Below are positions 1 through 8,142 of a stretch of DNA of 64,000 nucleotides, in pieces. The DNA is from Novosphingobium sediminis (lineage in GTDB: Bacteria > Pseudomonadota > Alphaproteobacteria > Sphingomonadales > Sphingomonadaceae). The position numbers and the translations under genes were made by a program. Where the stretch lies: contig NZ_BJYR01000007.1 of the NCBI RefSeq assembly GCF_007991615.1, forward strand, positions 203,933 through 267,932. Reading direction: 5' to 3'. Position 1 is the first letter of the stretch. Each line of letters opens with the position of its first letter. Under the pieces are notes generated by a model, which had not been told where the DNA came from, ran no database searches, and saw only the letters and a list, made by a program, of their open reading frames with translations.

Positions 1-477
1 CGAATTGGTCTTGCCGATGAAGACCACCCCGGCCTTCCTCAGCCGCTCCACCATCAGCCCGTCCGCCTTGGCCACCTGACCGCGGAAGATCGGCGAACCC
101 ATCGTGAAGGGCAGCCCCGCCACGGGCGAAAGCTCCTTCACCGCATGCGGCAGCCCGTGCAGCGGCCCCAGCGCCGCGCCAGATTTCACCGCCGCGTCTG
201 CCGCGTCTGCCTGCTTGAGCAGCCCTGCCCGGTCCCGCAGGGCGATCACCGCATTGACCTTGGGGTTCAATCGCTCGATCCGGTCGAGATAAGCCGCCAT
301 CACCTCAGCCGCCGAAATCTGCCGCGCCGCGATCATTGCGGCAAGCCGATGCCCCGGCATCGCGGTGATCGCCCCGGAAGGCACCGCAGCCCCAACCTGC
401 GCCTCCGCCAGAATTGCAGCGGAAGCAGCGCCAAGCGCCAAAGCGGATCGCCGTGTCAGGCGCGGGGTCTTCACCAT
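1..477 (-). CDS. amidase (amidase-signature family), N-terminal part, cut by window edge
   Basis: Amidase-signature enzymes hydrolyse amide bonds with a Ser-cisSer-Lys triad. The visible 159 residues start MVKTPRLTRRSALALG, a twin-arginine-like leader (residues about 8-25), so export is likely. They continue through PLHGLPHAVKEL, with the catalytic Lys in the VKE segment, and end at GKTNS, which normally leads into the Gly/Ser-rich signature beyond the edge. The triad serines are outside the window. The ATG at 477 is followed directly by the leader. It lies in the same orientation as the three hydrolase genes upstream but is separated from them by 356 bp carrying repeats. Family assignment is good; the substrate is unknown. 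Confidence 0.85.
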   Translation of the reverse strand, partial: MVKTPRLTRRSALALGAASAAILAEAQVGAAVPSGAITAMPGHRLAAMIAARQISAAEVMAAYLDRIERLNPKVNAVIALRDRAGLLKQADAADAAVKSGAALGPLHGLPHAVKELSPVAGLPFTMGSPIFRGQVAKADGLMVERLRKAGVVFIGKTNS

Positions 478-528
478 CCCCTCATTCAAGCCCTCACGCC
501 GCCGCAAAGCAAGTCGCTAAAGCCCCTC

Positions 529-576
529 CCGCTCATCCTGAGCTTGTCGAAGGGGGGAGGGGTTGGGGTGGGCAAG
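529..576. repeat. short palindromic repeat plus G-rich repeat
   Basis: CCGCTCATCCTGAGCTTGTC at 529-548 and the bases after it recur in inverted form at 27721-27744 and in variant form at 27774-27797. Immediately downstream, GGGAGGGGTTGGGGTGGG at 555-572 resembles the G-rich tail of the repeat at 7145-7165. This looks like dispersed intergenic REP-type DNA. I see no coding sequence here. Confidence 0.7.
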
Positions 577-617
577 CGGCCCAAAGCACCCCCATCCACA
601 GCCCACGGCGCACCCGA

Positions 618-805
618 ATAAATAACAGACGCGTCTGTTATTTATAAACCGCTGTCCTACAAGCGCAGCGGTCAGGCATGGTCCCCGTCATGCACCCCGA
701 ATCCAACGCAATTCCGCCAGTTTCAGCCGCCCTGAAGGGTGCCGAAACAGGACGCGCGGGACGCTCGAGTTTCCGCTCAGGACTGTGTCAACCGTGTCAA
801 CTTGC
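618..805 (+). repeat. dispersed repeat element, copy 1 (about 190 bp)
   Basis: The left end is a perfect 28-bp palindrome centred on ACGCGT (618-645), followed by GCTGTCCTAC. The right end is GCTCAGGACTGTGTCAACCG (775-794) running into a second GTGTCAACT. The same ends, in reverse orientation and at almost the same spacing, occur at 33096-33282, with a much less conserved interior. No transposase or convincing reading frame is inside. With the repeat at 529-576 it fills the 356-bp gap between the amidase and deacylase genes. Confidence 0.75.
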
Positions 806-833
806 CTCCCAAAGGCACAGGCCCCGGAGCCGC

Positions 834-2591
834 TCAGCTCCGCACCAGCGTCCCCGGCCGCGCGCCGGTGTCGGCGTCGTTTTCGCGGATCATCACCCCG
901 TTGCAGAACGTCGCGGCATAGCCCTTCACCGGTTGCATCAGCCGCGTGCCGCCCGCCGGCAGATCGTGGTGCGCCACGTGGGGCGAAACCGTCAGCCCAT
1001 CATAGTCGATCACATTGATATCCGCGCGCTTGCCCACTTGCAGCAGCCCGCGATCCTTGAAGCCATAGAGCGCGGCATTGTGCGCGGTCTGCTTGTGGAC
1101 AAGGAACTCCAGCGGCAGCGTCGGCCCGCTCTTGCGGTCGCGGGTCCAGTAGCTCAGCTGCGTCGTCGGCATCGTCGCATCGCAGATCAGCGTCACGTGC
1201 GCCCCCGCATCGCTGAGGCCGGTAACGGTGTCCGGATGACGCAGCATTTCCTCCAGAACGCCAAGGCTCTTGGGCTGATTGTCCCGCGTCAGCGCCTGGA
1301 AGCTGCGGCCCTCGTCCTCCAGCATCGCATCGTAGAGGTACTCCAGCGCGTCGCGCCCTTCCGCCTTGGCCTTCGCGCCGATCGAGGCGGTCTTTTCGGC
1401 CTCCAGATTGATCGGCTCGGTCAGCGGATAGAGGCTCGCCGCCCCGCGCCGGAACAGGCCGTAGACGTTCTGCATCGAACCCGGCGCTTCATGCGGCACA
1501 TCGCGTTCAGACAGGATCTGCCGCTTCACCTCGGGATCGCGCATCGCCTTGACCCGCTCGGCCAGCGGCAGGTGCGCCAGCTTCTCGAGGTAGGTCGGGC
1601 GGCGCATGAAGGCGTGATAGCTGCTGAGGCCGTGGATGAACCCGATGATGCGTGAGGGCACCTGCGGAAACAGGTGCGCGCCGCCTTCATTGGCCTCGCG
1701 GCAACGGTCCAGCATCTGCCGCCACAGGTCCGGCGCATATTCGCGGATTTCGACCAACGTGAACGTCAGCGGACGGCCGCTTTCCTCGGAAATCTTGCGG
1801 AAGAGCTCCAGCTCCGCCAGCGGCTCGCTGCGTTCGCCGCCAAGCGCTTCCAGCTTGCCGACGGTGCCCGCCGGGATCGCCTCGATCACCCCTTTGCCGA
1901 GCTTTTTGAACCGGCGGGCGATGGCCAGCAGTTCCTCTTCCGGCGCGAAGGTGCCCGGCACCGGCTCACCCCACAGCGCGCGGTGGCCGATGGTGCGCGA
2001 GGTGGAAAAGCCCACCGCGCCCGCCGCAACGGCTTCCTCGACAAGGTCAGCGATACGCTCGATTTCCTCCGGCGTCGCGTCCTCGTTGGTACGCCCGCGC
2101 TCGCCCATTGCATAATAACGCACCGCGCCGTGGGCTATCTGCGCGCCAACATCGATCGCGTATTTGCGGGAGGCGATGTAGTCCATGTATTCGGGGAAGC
2201 TCTCCCAGCGGCCCCACTCGATCCCTTCGTAGAGCGCGGTGCCGGGGATGTCCTCCACCCCTTCCATCAGCTCGATGAGCTCCTTCTCCTGCCCCGGCTT
2301 CACCGGCGCGAAGCCCACGCCGCAGTTGCCCATCACTACGGTCGTCACGCCGTTGTGCGAGGAAGGCGCAAGCTCGTCGTCCCAACTGACCTGCCCGTCA
2401 TAGTGCGTATGAATGTCGATCCAGCCCGGCGTGACGATGTGCCCTTCCGCTGCGATCTCGCGCTTGCCAGTGCCGGAAATCTTCGCGCCGATCTCGGTAA
2501 TCACCCCGTCCTTGAAGGCGATGTCACCGATGAACGGCGCACCGCCCGAACCGTCGACGATCTTGCCGCCACGGATGATCACGTCCTGCAT
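834..2591 (-). CDS. N-acyl-D-amino-acid deacylase / amidohydrolase family 3
   Basis: A 585-residue cytoplasmic metal-dependent amidohydrolase of the D-aminoacylase type, expected to release free D-amino acids from N-acyl derivatives. The N-terminal small beta domain (residues 1-60) leads into the metal motif [12 protein letters not shown]. The stretch [11 protein letters not shown] carries the family cysteine region, and SDAGAHVTL near residue 470 holds the catalytic aspartate. The ATG at 2591 has AGGGAGAG upstream. It lies 72 bp after the secreted amidohydrolase and probably in its operon. D-aminoacylase is the best fit; dihydropyrimidinase or dipeptidase relatives cannot be excluded for the substrate. 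Confidence 0.88.
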   Translation of the reverse strand: MQDVIIRGGKIVDGSGGAPFIGDIAFKDGVITEIGAKISGTGKREIAAEGHIVTPGWIDIHTHYDGQVSWDDELAPSSHNGVTTVVMGNCGVGFAPVKPGQEKELIELMEGVEDIPGTALYEGIEWGRWESFPEYMDYIASRKYAIDVGAQIAHGAVRYYAMGERGRTNEDATPEEIERIADLVEEAVAAGAVGFSTSRTIGHRALWGEPVPGTFAPEEELLAIARRFKKLGKGVIEAIPAGTVGKLEALGGERSEPLAELELFRKISEESGRPLTFTLVEIREYAPDLWRQMLDRCREANEGGAHLFPQVPSRIIGFIHGLSSYHAFMRRPTYLEKLAHLPLAERVKAMRDPEVKRQILSERDVPHEAPGSMQNVYGLFRRGAASLYPLTEPINLEAEKTASIGAKAKAEGRDALEYLYDAMLEDEGRSFQALTRDNQPKSLGVLEEMLRHPDTVTGLSDAGAHVTLICDATMPTTQLSYWTRDRKSGPTLPLEFLVHKQTAHNAALYGFKDRGLLQVGKRADINVIDYDGLTVSPHVAHHDLPAGGTRLMQPVKGYAATFCNGVMIRENDADTGARPGTLVRS

Positions 2592-2663
2592 CTGGCTCTC
2601 CCTCGAGCGTTGTTTGTGCGGAAGCTACGGCATGGCGGCGCGCGGCGCCCCCCACAAAAATGC

Positions 2664-3956
2664 TCAGCGCACCACTTCGCCGCCCTTCATCACATGCGCC
2701 ACCTTTTGCAGCACGGTGATGTCTGCCGTGGGATCGCCCGGAACCGCGATCATGTCGGCAAAGTGACCCGGTGAGAGCGCGCCAACATCATTGCTCCAGC
2801 CCATCAGTTCGGCCGCGCTGGTGGTGGCCGCCTGGATCGCCTGCATCGGCGTCATCCCGTAGCGCACCATGTAGGCAAACTGCCGCGCGTTCTCGCCATG
2901 CGGGTAGACCCCGGCGTCCGTGCCGAACGAAAGCTTCACGCCAGCCTTCACCGCCTTGCGAAAGCCCAGCCGCTGCGCCTCCGTCGTCTCGTCGTTCTTG
3001 CGCAGGTAGTTCTCCGGCCACTTCTCGCGCCGGCCGACATCCGCAATGTAGTCACCGTTGTAGATATCCATGTCGAGCCACACGCCCTTGGCCTTGGCGA
3101 GAGCGATGCCTTCATCGTCGATCAGGCTGGCGTGCTCGATCGCCCGCACGCCGGCGCGGATGGCGGACTTGATCCCCGCCGCGCCATGCGCATGCGCCGT
3201 AACCCAGGATTTCCGCGCTGCCGCGACTTCGACTGCGGCGCGCATTTCATCCTCGGTCAGTTCCTGCTGCCCGGCCTCGGTCCCGCTCGCCAGCACCGCG
3301 CCGGTGGCGATCAGCTTGATCGAATCCGCACCGTGCTGGAACAGGTAGTTGACCCGCCGCGTGGTGTCCGCCGCATCGGTCACGACACCGGCGCGCATAT
3401 CCTCCGGCACCTTCACGTCGGGCGAGAACCCGGTGACTTCGCCACCGCCGCCCGGCACCGTGACATAGGCGCCGACCGCCTGCATGCGCGGTCCGATCAC
3501 GTCGCCCCGGTTGATCGCATCGCGCAGCTCGACATCGGCGAAGGCGCGAAAGCTGCCGACATCATGCACCGTCGTAAAGCCAGCCATCAGCGTCTGCCGC
3601 GCATGGCGCGCGCCGATATAGGCAATCTCCATAGGCGAATGGAGCAGCGGTTCGGCGACATTGTTGCTCTGTTCGGTATCGGCCAGATGCACATGGCAAT
3701 CGATCAGCCCGGGCAGCACGGTGAACGCCGACCAATCAACCAGCTTCGCGCCATCAGGCACCGCGCCATCGGGCAGGACAGCGGCAACCCGGCCATCCTC
3801 CACCCGCAGCAACCGCGCGCCCAGCACCGCCCCCGCTTCGGGATCGACGAGATGCCCGGCGCGGACATAGAGCGTTTCGGCGTGGGCAGTTGGGACGGCC
3901 ACGAGAGCGAGTATTGCGGGGGCGAGCGCGGCAGTCGCGAGCAGAGTGCGGATCAT
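2664..3956 (-). CDS. secreted metal-dependent amidohydrolase (imidazolonepropionase/Xaa-Pro dipeptidase-like)
   Basis: About 430 residues with a Sec signal peptide ending near AHA-ET. The mature part is a composite-domain amidohydrolase: GLIDCHVHL carries the HxH metal site, VTAHAHGAAGIK and AIEHASLID supply later metal histidines, and SFGTDAGVYPHG supplies the catalytic Asp. Family members cleave prolidase-type dipeptides or cyclic amides in the periplasm. I prefer the ATG at 3956 (GAGGG just upstream) over an in-frame start at 3998 because the signal peptide then begins at once. It follows the S9 peptidase gene by 51 bp, which suggests joint peptide breakdown. Confidence 0.88.
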   Translation of the reverse strand: MIRTLLATAALAPAILALVAVPTAHAETLYVRAGHLVDPEAGAVLGARLLRVEDGRVAAVLPDGAVPDGAKLVDWSAFTVLPGLIDCHVHLADTEQSNNVAEPLLHSPMEIAYIGARHARQTLMAGFTTVHDVGSFRAFADVELRDAINRGDVIGPRMQAVGAYVTVPGGGGEVTGFSPDVKVPEDMRAGVVTDAADTTRRVNYLFQHGADSIKLIATGAVLASGTEAGQQELTEDEMRAAVEVAAARKSWVTAHAHGAAGIKSAIRAGVRAIEHASLIDDEGIALAKAKGVWLDMDIYNGDYIADVGRREKWPENYLRKNDETTEAQRLGFRKAVKAGVKLSFGTDAGVYPHGENARQFAYMVRYGMTPMQAIQAATTSAAELMGWSNDVGALSPGHFADMIAVPGDPTADITVLQKVAHVMKGGEVVR

Positions 3957-4007
3957 GGCCCTCAACCTGCCCGATCCCGACTGGATTGGCGAGAGCAAGC
4001 TACCGGA

Positions 4008-6044
4008 TCAGGACGCCGGATTGTTCTTCGCGAGGAATGCGTCCAGCTTGTCGAGCCACAGCTTGAGATTGGCATTGCTCGAAAAGCCGTGCCCCTCACC
4101 CTTCAGCGTCACGAACTCATATTCCTTGCCCGCCTTGGCCAGCGCATCGGCGTAGAGCTTCGATTGCTTGTAGGGCACGCGCTGGTCGTCATCGCCATGC
4201 ACCAGCAGCACCGGCACTTTCAGCTTGTCGATCGCATAGAGCGGCGAAACCGAAGTCAGGTCGAACTTGGCATTGTCGCCCTTGATCGTCTTGCGCCATT
4301 CGGTGCGGGACTTGCCCGAGCTGGCCATGCTATCCCAGAACTGCATCTGCCGCTTGAGGTCGGAAACCCCGGCAAAGCTGGCCGCACAGCGATAGCGTTC
4401 CGGATTGCGCACCGCGCCCCACAACGCCGCATAGCCGCCATAGGAACTGCCGACGATACAGACGCGCTTGGGATCGATCGTGCCCTGCCCGGCCAGCCAG
4501 TCCATCCCGTCATCGAGATCGTCCTGCATGGCGCGCCCCCACTGGCCTTCGCCCTTTTCGCTGAAGGCCTTGCCGTAGCCGCCCGAGCCCCGATACTCGG
4601 GCTGGAGCACGGCGTAGCCGCGGTTCGCCAGGAACTGCACTTCGACATCGTAGGAACCATTGTCGCGGATGCCATAGGGCCCGCCGTGCGGCATGATGAT
4701 CAGCGACAATCCCTTGGCCGTACGGCCCGGCGGCAGCGTGAGATAGGCCGGCACATCGAGCCCGTCGCGCGTCTTGTAAGATGTGTAACGCGTTGCCGCG
4801 AGCATCCGCGGCTTCAGCTGCTCGTTGGACTGCGCAAAAAGCTGCATCACCCCGTCGCGCTGATCGAACAGGTAATAGCGGCCCGGATCGTTCGAACCGC
4901 CAAGGTGCACCAGCATCCTGAGCCGGTCGCGCGAGTAGCTCACGATCGTCGCGGCACGATCCCCCACCGCTCCGGCCACGGCCTTGTCGATCGCGTCCTG
5001 CACCTTGGCAAGCTCGGGATCGAACCAGTGCGCGCGCGAACGGTCGGTCGTGTAGTAGGCCGCCCAGAGGTCCGGGCTGTCCGGCTTGGTATCGAAATCG
5101 TCGACGTCGACCCCCGGCGCCTCGAAGACGATCTCGCCCGGCTTGCGTGTCGCGAAATTGAACCGCCACAACGCATAGCGCCCGGTCTTTTCGTTGAGCA
5201 GCTTCTGATAGCCTTCATCGCTGCCCTGAAAGATGCGCGCGACATCGTAGAACGCATCGTCATCGTCATAGTCCGCCTTCACGACGGTGCGGAAATCGTC
5301 GCCATCCTTGGCGCGGTACAGCAGTTTCCACGATTGCCCGCCAAACTGCAGCCCGGCGCGCACCACACCGGCATTGTCGGCAATCCACTTGAGCACACCG
5401 TCGCGCTGGCTGATGGTTTGCTTGAACGTGCTGGTCGCCAGATCGACCTGCCACACACTGGGATAATCGAAGATGGTTCTCCCGACGGAGATCAGCGCGG
5501 TCTTCCCTTCAGGATCGACCCACAGCACGTCATCCCCGATCAACCCCTCCCGCCTCGTGGCGATGTAGCGCTGTTCCTGCGTCGAAACGTCGTAGGCGAG
5601 CAGGCGGGTCGACCAGAAGTCCTCGCCATAGATCGGGACGGTCTGGCCAAGGCTGATCAGCACGCGGTCGTTGCCCGCCCAGCGAATCCAGTTGAGCTCC
5701 AACGACTTGCCGGGATTGAGCATCTTGTTCTTGCCGGTCGAGGGATCGAAAATCCCGATCAGCGTCTTGCCCCCGAGCGTGACTTGCGCGGCGATCAGCT
5801 TCCCGTCGGGCGAAAGCTTGGGATCGGAAATGAACGGCAGCTGGGAAAAAATCTCGGTCGAGACCTTCTCTGCAGGCCCAGCCGGTGCGCTGGCCGATAC
5901 TGGGGCCGAAACTGGGGCCGGAACCGGCGCGTGAGCCGCTGCGGGCGGATCAGCCGCCCATGCGCCAGCCGGGGCCAGCGCTGCAATAGCGGCCATCAAC
6001 ACCGCCGCACCTGCACACCGCTTCCGAAAACCCACTGCCACCAC
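4008..6044 (-). CDS. secreted S9 family prolyl-oligopeptidase-like peptidase
   Basis: 678 residues: signal peptide (about 1-31, ending AWA-AD), an Ala/Pro-rich linker, a beta-propeller-like domain (about 65-420) and a C-terminal alpha/beta-hydrolase domain. The catalytic triad is visible as GSSYGG (Ser about 534), HGDDDQR (Asp about 618) and GEGHGF (His about 652). Acyl-aminoacyl or dipeptidyl peptidases of this type act on short exported peptides. The start is GTG at 6044 with AGGAA upstream; a later ATG at 5996 would truncate the signal peptide. It is first in the minus-strand hydrolase block. Sphingomonad lasso-peptide isopeptidases are S9 enzymes too, but no lasso genes are nearby. Confidence 0.88.
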   Translation of the reverse strand: MVAVGFRKRCAGAAVLMAAIAALAPAGAWAADPPAAAHAPVPAPVSAPVSASAPAGPAEKVSTEIFSQLPFISDPKLSPDGKLIAAQVTLGGKTLIGIFDPSTGKNKMLNPGKSLELNWIRWAGNDRVLISLGQTVPIYGEDFWSTRLLAYDVSTQEQRYIATRREGLIGDDVLWVDPEGKTALISVGRTIFDYPSVWQVDLATSTFKQTISQRDGVLKWIADNAGVVRAGLQFGGQSWKLLYRAKDGDDFRTVVKADYDDDDAFYDVARIFQGSDEGYQKLLNEKTGRYALWRFNFATRKPGEIVFEAPGVDVDDFDTKPDSPDLWAAYYTTDRSRAHWFDPELAKVQDAIDKAVAGAVGDRAATIVSYSRDRLRMLVHLGGSNDPGRYYLFDQRDGVMQLFAQSNEQLKPRMLAATRYTSYKTRDGLDVPAYLTLPPGRTAKGLSLIIMPHGGPYGIRDNGSYDVEVQFLANRGYAVLQPEYRGSGGYGKAFSEKGEGQWGRAMQDDLDDGMDWLAGQGTIDPKRVCIVGSSYGGYAALWGAVRNPERYRCAASFAGVSDLKRQMQFWDSMASSGKSRTEWRKTIKGDNAKFDLTSVSPLYAIDKLKVPVLLVHGDDDQRVPYKQSKLYADALAKAGKEYEFVTLKGEGHGFSSNANLKLWLDKLDAFLAKNNPAS

Positions 6045-6137
6045 GCCCCCGCGTTCCTGTTTACAATCAACAGGCTATGCGGACTTCCTACGGCGCTCAA
6101 GCCCGGACTTTCGCCATACTGGCGGGATCGCAGCACA

Positions 6138-7094
6138 TCAGACAGCAGCGGCAGCGATGCGCGTTTCGAGCGTGGCCAGATCGGGCGCAGCGTGCATCGC
6201 AGCGGCGCGCACGTCTGTAAGTTCGCTGGCAAGCTCGCGCAGCAGCGCAGTACGGCGTTGCAGCCGCGCCGCATTGTCGAACGCCACACCGGGGCGCTTG
6301 GAATAGGTTGTAAACAGCGGCCCGCCCACCACCTCGGCAATTCGCGCGGGGTCTGCCGGTCGGCCGAGCCGGGGCGCCAGCGCAGCGAGCGTCGCGGCGG
6401 GATCGGCGTAGAACCGTTCGGCATCGAGCGTTACCGCCTGCGGCATGGCTTCCAGCGCGGCGCAGAAGGCCCGCATCTGCCAGAGCCACAGCGCAGTGAG
6501 GCTCTCGGCATCGCTTGCAGCGGGAGCAGCACCGGCAAACCGGGCCGCGATATCGCGCACCCAGCCGCGATGCTGCGGGCTGCGCAGGACCGCCAGCGCG
6601 TAGTCTTCAAGGCCGAGATGGAGAAAGACCGCCGGCGCCGCCGGATCGGCCGCAACGATCTGCGGGAGCAGCGCGTTGACCGGCACGTTGGCTTTGATCA
6701 GGGTCGGCTCCTCCCCGTCATAGCGGCGCGAAAGCATGGCGAGCACGAGTTGCAGCCGCGCCGGAACAGGCGCAAAAGCCAGCTGCCGCAGCGCCATCGG
6801 TTCGCGCAGGACGAGGCCGCGCGACAGGGCCTCCAGCGCGCGGGCCAGCAGCGTGGAGCCGCAGTGAGCGACATGGAAGATCCACGCGGTTGTCTGCGGC
6901 GGCGGCGCGGCTTCGGCCAGCGCAGCTACGGGCACCAGCACGGCACCATCGCGCGCCGGGGAAATCCGCGCATCGAGAAAGATCGAGCGAGCATAGGCTG
7001 CGCGGTCCATCGGGACGATCACCGCATCCGCGCCTTCGAACGAGTGAAGATAGTGATCGGGCGAGGCCGCGATGGCTGCTGGGGTAAGCTGCAT
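6138..7094 (-). CDS. sulfotransferase-like P-loop protein
   Basis: 318 residues. The segment WIFHVAHCGSTLLARAL (residues 71-87) matches the 5'-phosphosulfate-binding P-loop of sulfotransferases (pattern xxRxGSTLL), with His in place of the usual Arg. The rest is helical and Ala-rich. Sulfotransferases move sulfonate from PAPS to hydroxyls or amines. The ATG at 7094 starts MQLTP; a longer open frame upstream would run into the divergent oxygenase gene and is not believed. It is divergent from the 2-oxoglutarate oxygenase with 84 bp between starts, suggesting hydroxylation followed by sulfation. The assignment rests on one motif, so a distant P-loop kinase is possible. Confidence 0.6.
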   Translation of the reverse strand: MQLTPAAIAASPDHYLHSFEGADAVIVPMDRAAYARSIFLDARISPARDGAVLVPVAALAEAAPPPQTTAWIFHVAHCGSTLLARALEALSRGLVLREPMALRQLAFAPVPARLQLVLAMLSRRYDGEEPTLIKANVPVNALLPQIVAADPAAPAVFLHLGLEDYALAVLRSPQHRGWVRDIAARFAGAAPAASDAESLTALWLWQMRAFCAALEAMPQAVTLDAERFYADPAATLAALAPRLGRPADPARIAEVVGGPLFTTYSKRPGVAFDNAARLQRRTALLRELASELTDVRAAAMHAAPDLATLETRIAAAAV

Positions 7095-7128
7095 GACGAT
7101 GTCATAGCCCGGTTTCGCCCATGCCGCA

Positions 7129-7165
7129 CTCCCCTCCGCTTGCGGGAGGGGGCTGGGGTGGGTTA
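7129..7165. repeat. short G/C hairpin repeat
   Basis: CCCCTCC (7131-7137) pairs with GGAGGGG (7145-7151) and is followed by a G-rich tail similar to that at 555-572. It lies between the divergent sulfotransferase and oxygenase starts, so it occupies their shared promoter region. Confidence 0.55.
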
Positions 7166-7178
7166 GGCGGCAGGGACG

Positions 7179-8138
7179 ATGCCGCAGATCGCCCCCCCCG
7201 CGCCCGGACGCCCCTACGCGGTGCTCACGCCGACCGGCGCCGAGCCGCTCGGCGTGATCGATCCAGCGCTGATCGAGGCTGCCTACAAGACCCACGGCGC
7301 GCTGCTGTTCCGCGGATTCGGAGCCGACCTCGATGCCTTCCGCCGCTTCACCCGCAGCCTCTGCGCCACTGCGGTGATCAACGAGACGCCGGGCCGCGCG
7401 GTGCTGGATGCCGGTCAGGCGATCCAGGGTGTGGACGGCGGGACCAATGCGTTCGCGCTGCACCCCGAATTGGCGCGCGAGCCGTGGAAGCCCGATGCCG
7501 CACTGTTTGGCTGCCTGAGCCCTCCGGGCACGGGCGGCGAAACCACGCTGTGCGACGGGATCGCGCTGGCTGCCGCACTGCCACTGCATGTCCGCAAGGG
7601 GCTGGAAGGCCGCCGGCTAGTGCATGTGATGGGTGTCTGGCCGGAATTGCTGCGCTTCTGGCTGGGCACGGAGACGCCGGATGACCTCACGCTGGCAAAC
7701 CCGCCGCGTCCTGTGCCCTACCGCTTCTTCCGCATGCCCGACGGCCGCATCGCGCGAGAGTTCTCACGCCCCGCGCTGCACACCCCGATGTTCGCCGCTG
7801 GCCCCGCGTTCGGCAATTTCCTGCTCTTTGCCCGCTTCAACAACGGGCGAGGCAACTTTCCGCTGCTCGATGATCTGAAGCCGGTGCCCGAGGAGTGGCT
7901 GCAGGCCATTCATGCCACAGGCGAGTCGCTCACCGCCGAAGTGCGCTGGCAGCAGGGCGACGTGCTGGTGCTCGACAACACCCGCTTCCTGCATGGGCGG
8001 CGCGCGATCATGGATGCGGCCGAGCGCACCATCGCAACGTTCTTCGGCTACGTACGCTTTGCCGCGCTCGATCCGGAAGAAATGCCGCAAGCGCCCTGGC
8101 GGCAGCAGGATTTCAGGCCCCCGCTGCCGCCGGTTTAG
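7179..8138 (+). CDS. Fe(II)/2-oxoglutarate-dependent oxygenase, TauD/TfdA family (HxE type)
   Basis: 319 residues of the TauD/clavaminate-synthase fold. Visible sites are HPE at residues 95-97 (iron ligands His and Glu), PPGTGGETTLCD (115-126), DNTRFLHGR with distal iron ligand His272, and Arg283, the likely 2-oxoglutarate anchor. An HxE rather than HxD triad is known from clavaminate synthase, VioC and AsnO, which hydroxylate amino acids or related compounds, so such a substrate is a reasonable inference. ATG at 7179. Divergent from the sulfotransferase-like gene; downstream is the convergent DAHP synthase. True taurine dioxygenase (HxD) is less likely. Confidence 0.82.
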   Translation: MPQIAPPAPGRPYAVLTPTGAEPLGVIDPALIEAAYKTHGALLFRGFGADLDAFRRFTRSLCATAVINETPGRAVLDAGQAIQGVDGGTNAFALHPELAREPWKPDAALFGCLSPPGTGGETTLCDGIALAAALPLHVRKGLEGRRLVHVMGVWPELLRFWLGTETPDDLTLANPPRPVPYRFFRMPDGRIAREFSRPALHTPMFAAGPAFGNFLLFARFNNGRGNFPLLDDLKPVPEEWLQAIHATGESLTAEVRWQQGDVLVLDNTRFLHGRRAIMDAAERTIATFFGYVRFAALDPEEMPQAPWRQQDFRPPLPPV

Positions 8139-8142
8139 GAGC

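Noticed and set aside
618..805. Possible small gene inside the repeat element
   Set aside because: Short frames read through it, but the translations differ between copies and there is no ribosome site or conserved coding pattern.
4008..6044. S9 peptidase as a lasso-peptide isopeptidase with a lasso cluster
   Set aside because: Sphingomonad isopeptidases are S9 enzymes, but no precursor peptide, B1/B2 protease or C cyclase gene lies nearby and the neighbours are general amidohydrolases.
2898..7166. A plus-strand open frame of about 1400 codons opposite three hydrolase genes
   Set aside because: It spans genes with intact catalytic motifs on the minus strand and gives an Arg/His-rich translation without domains. 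It is a GC artefact.
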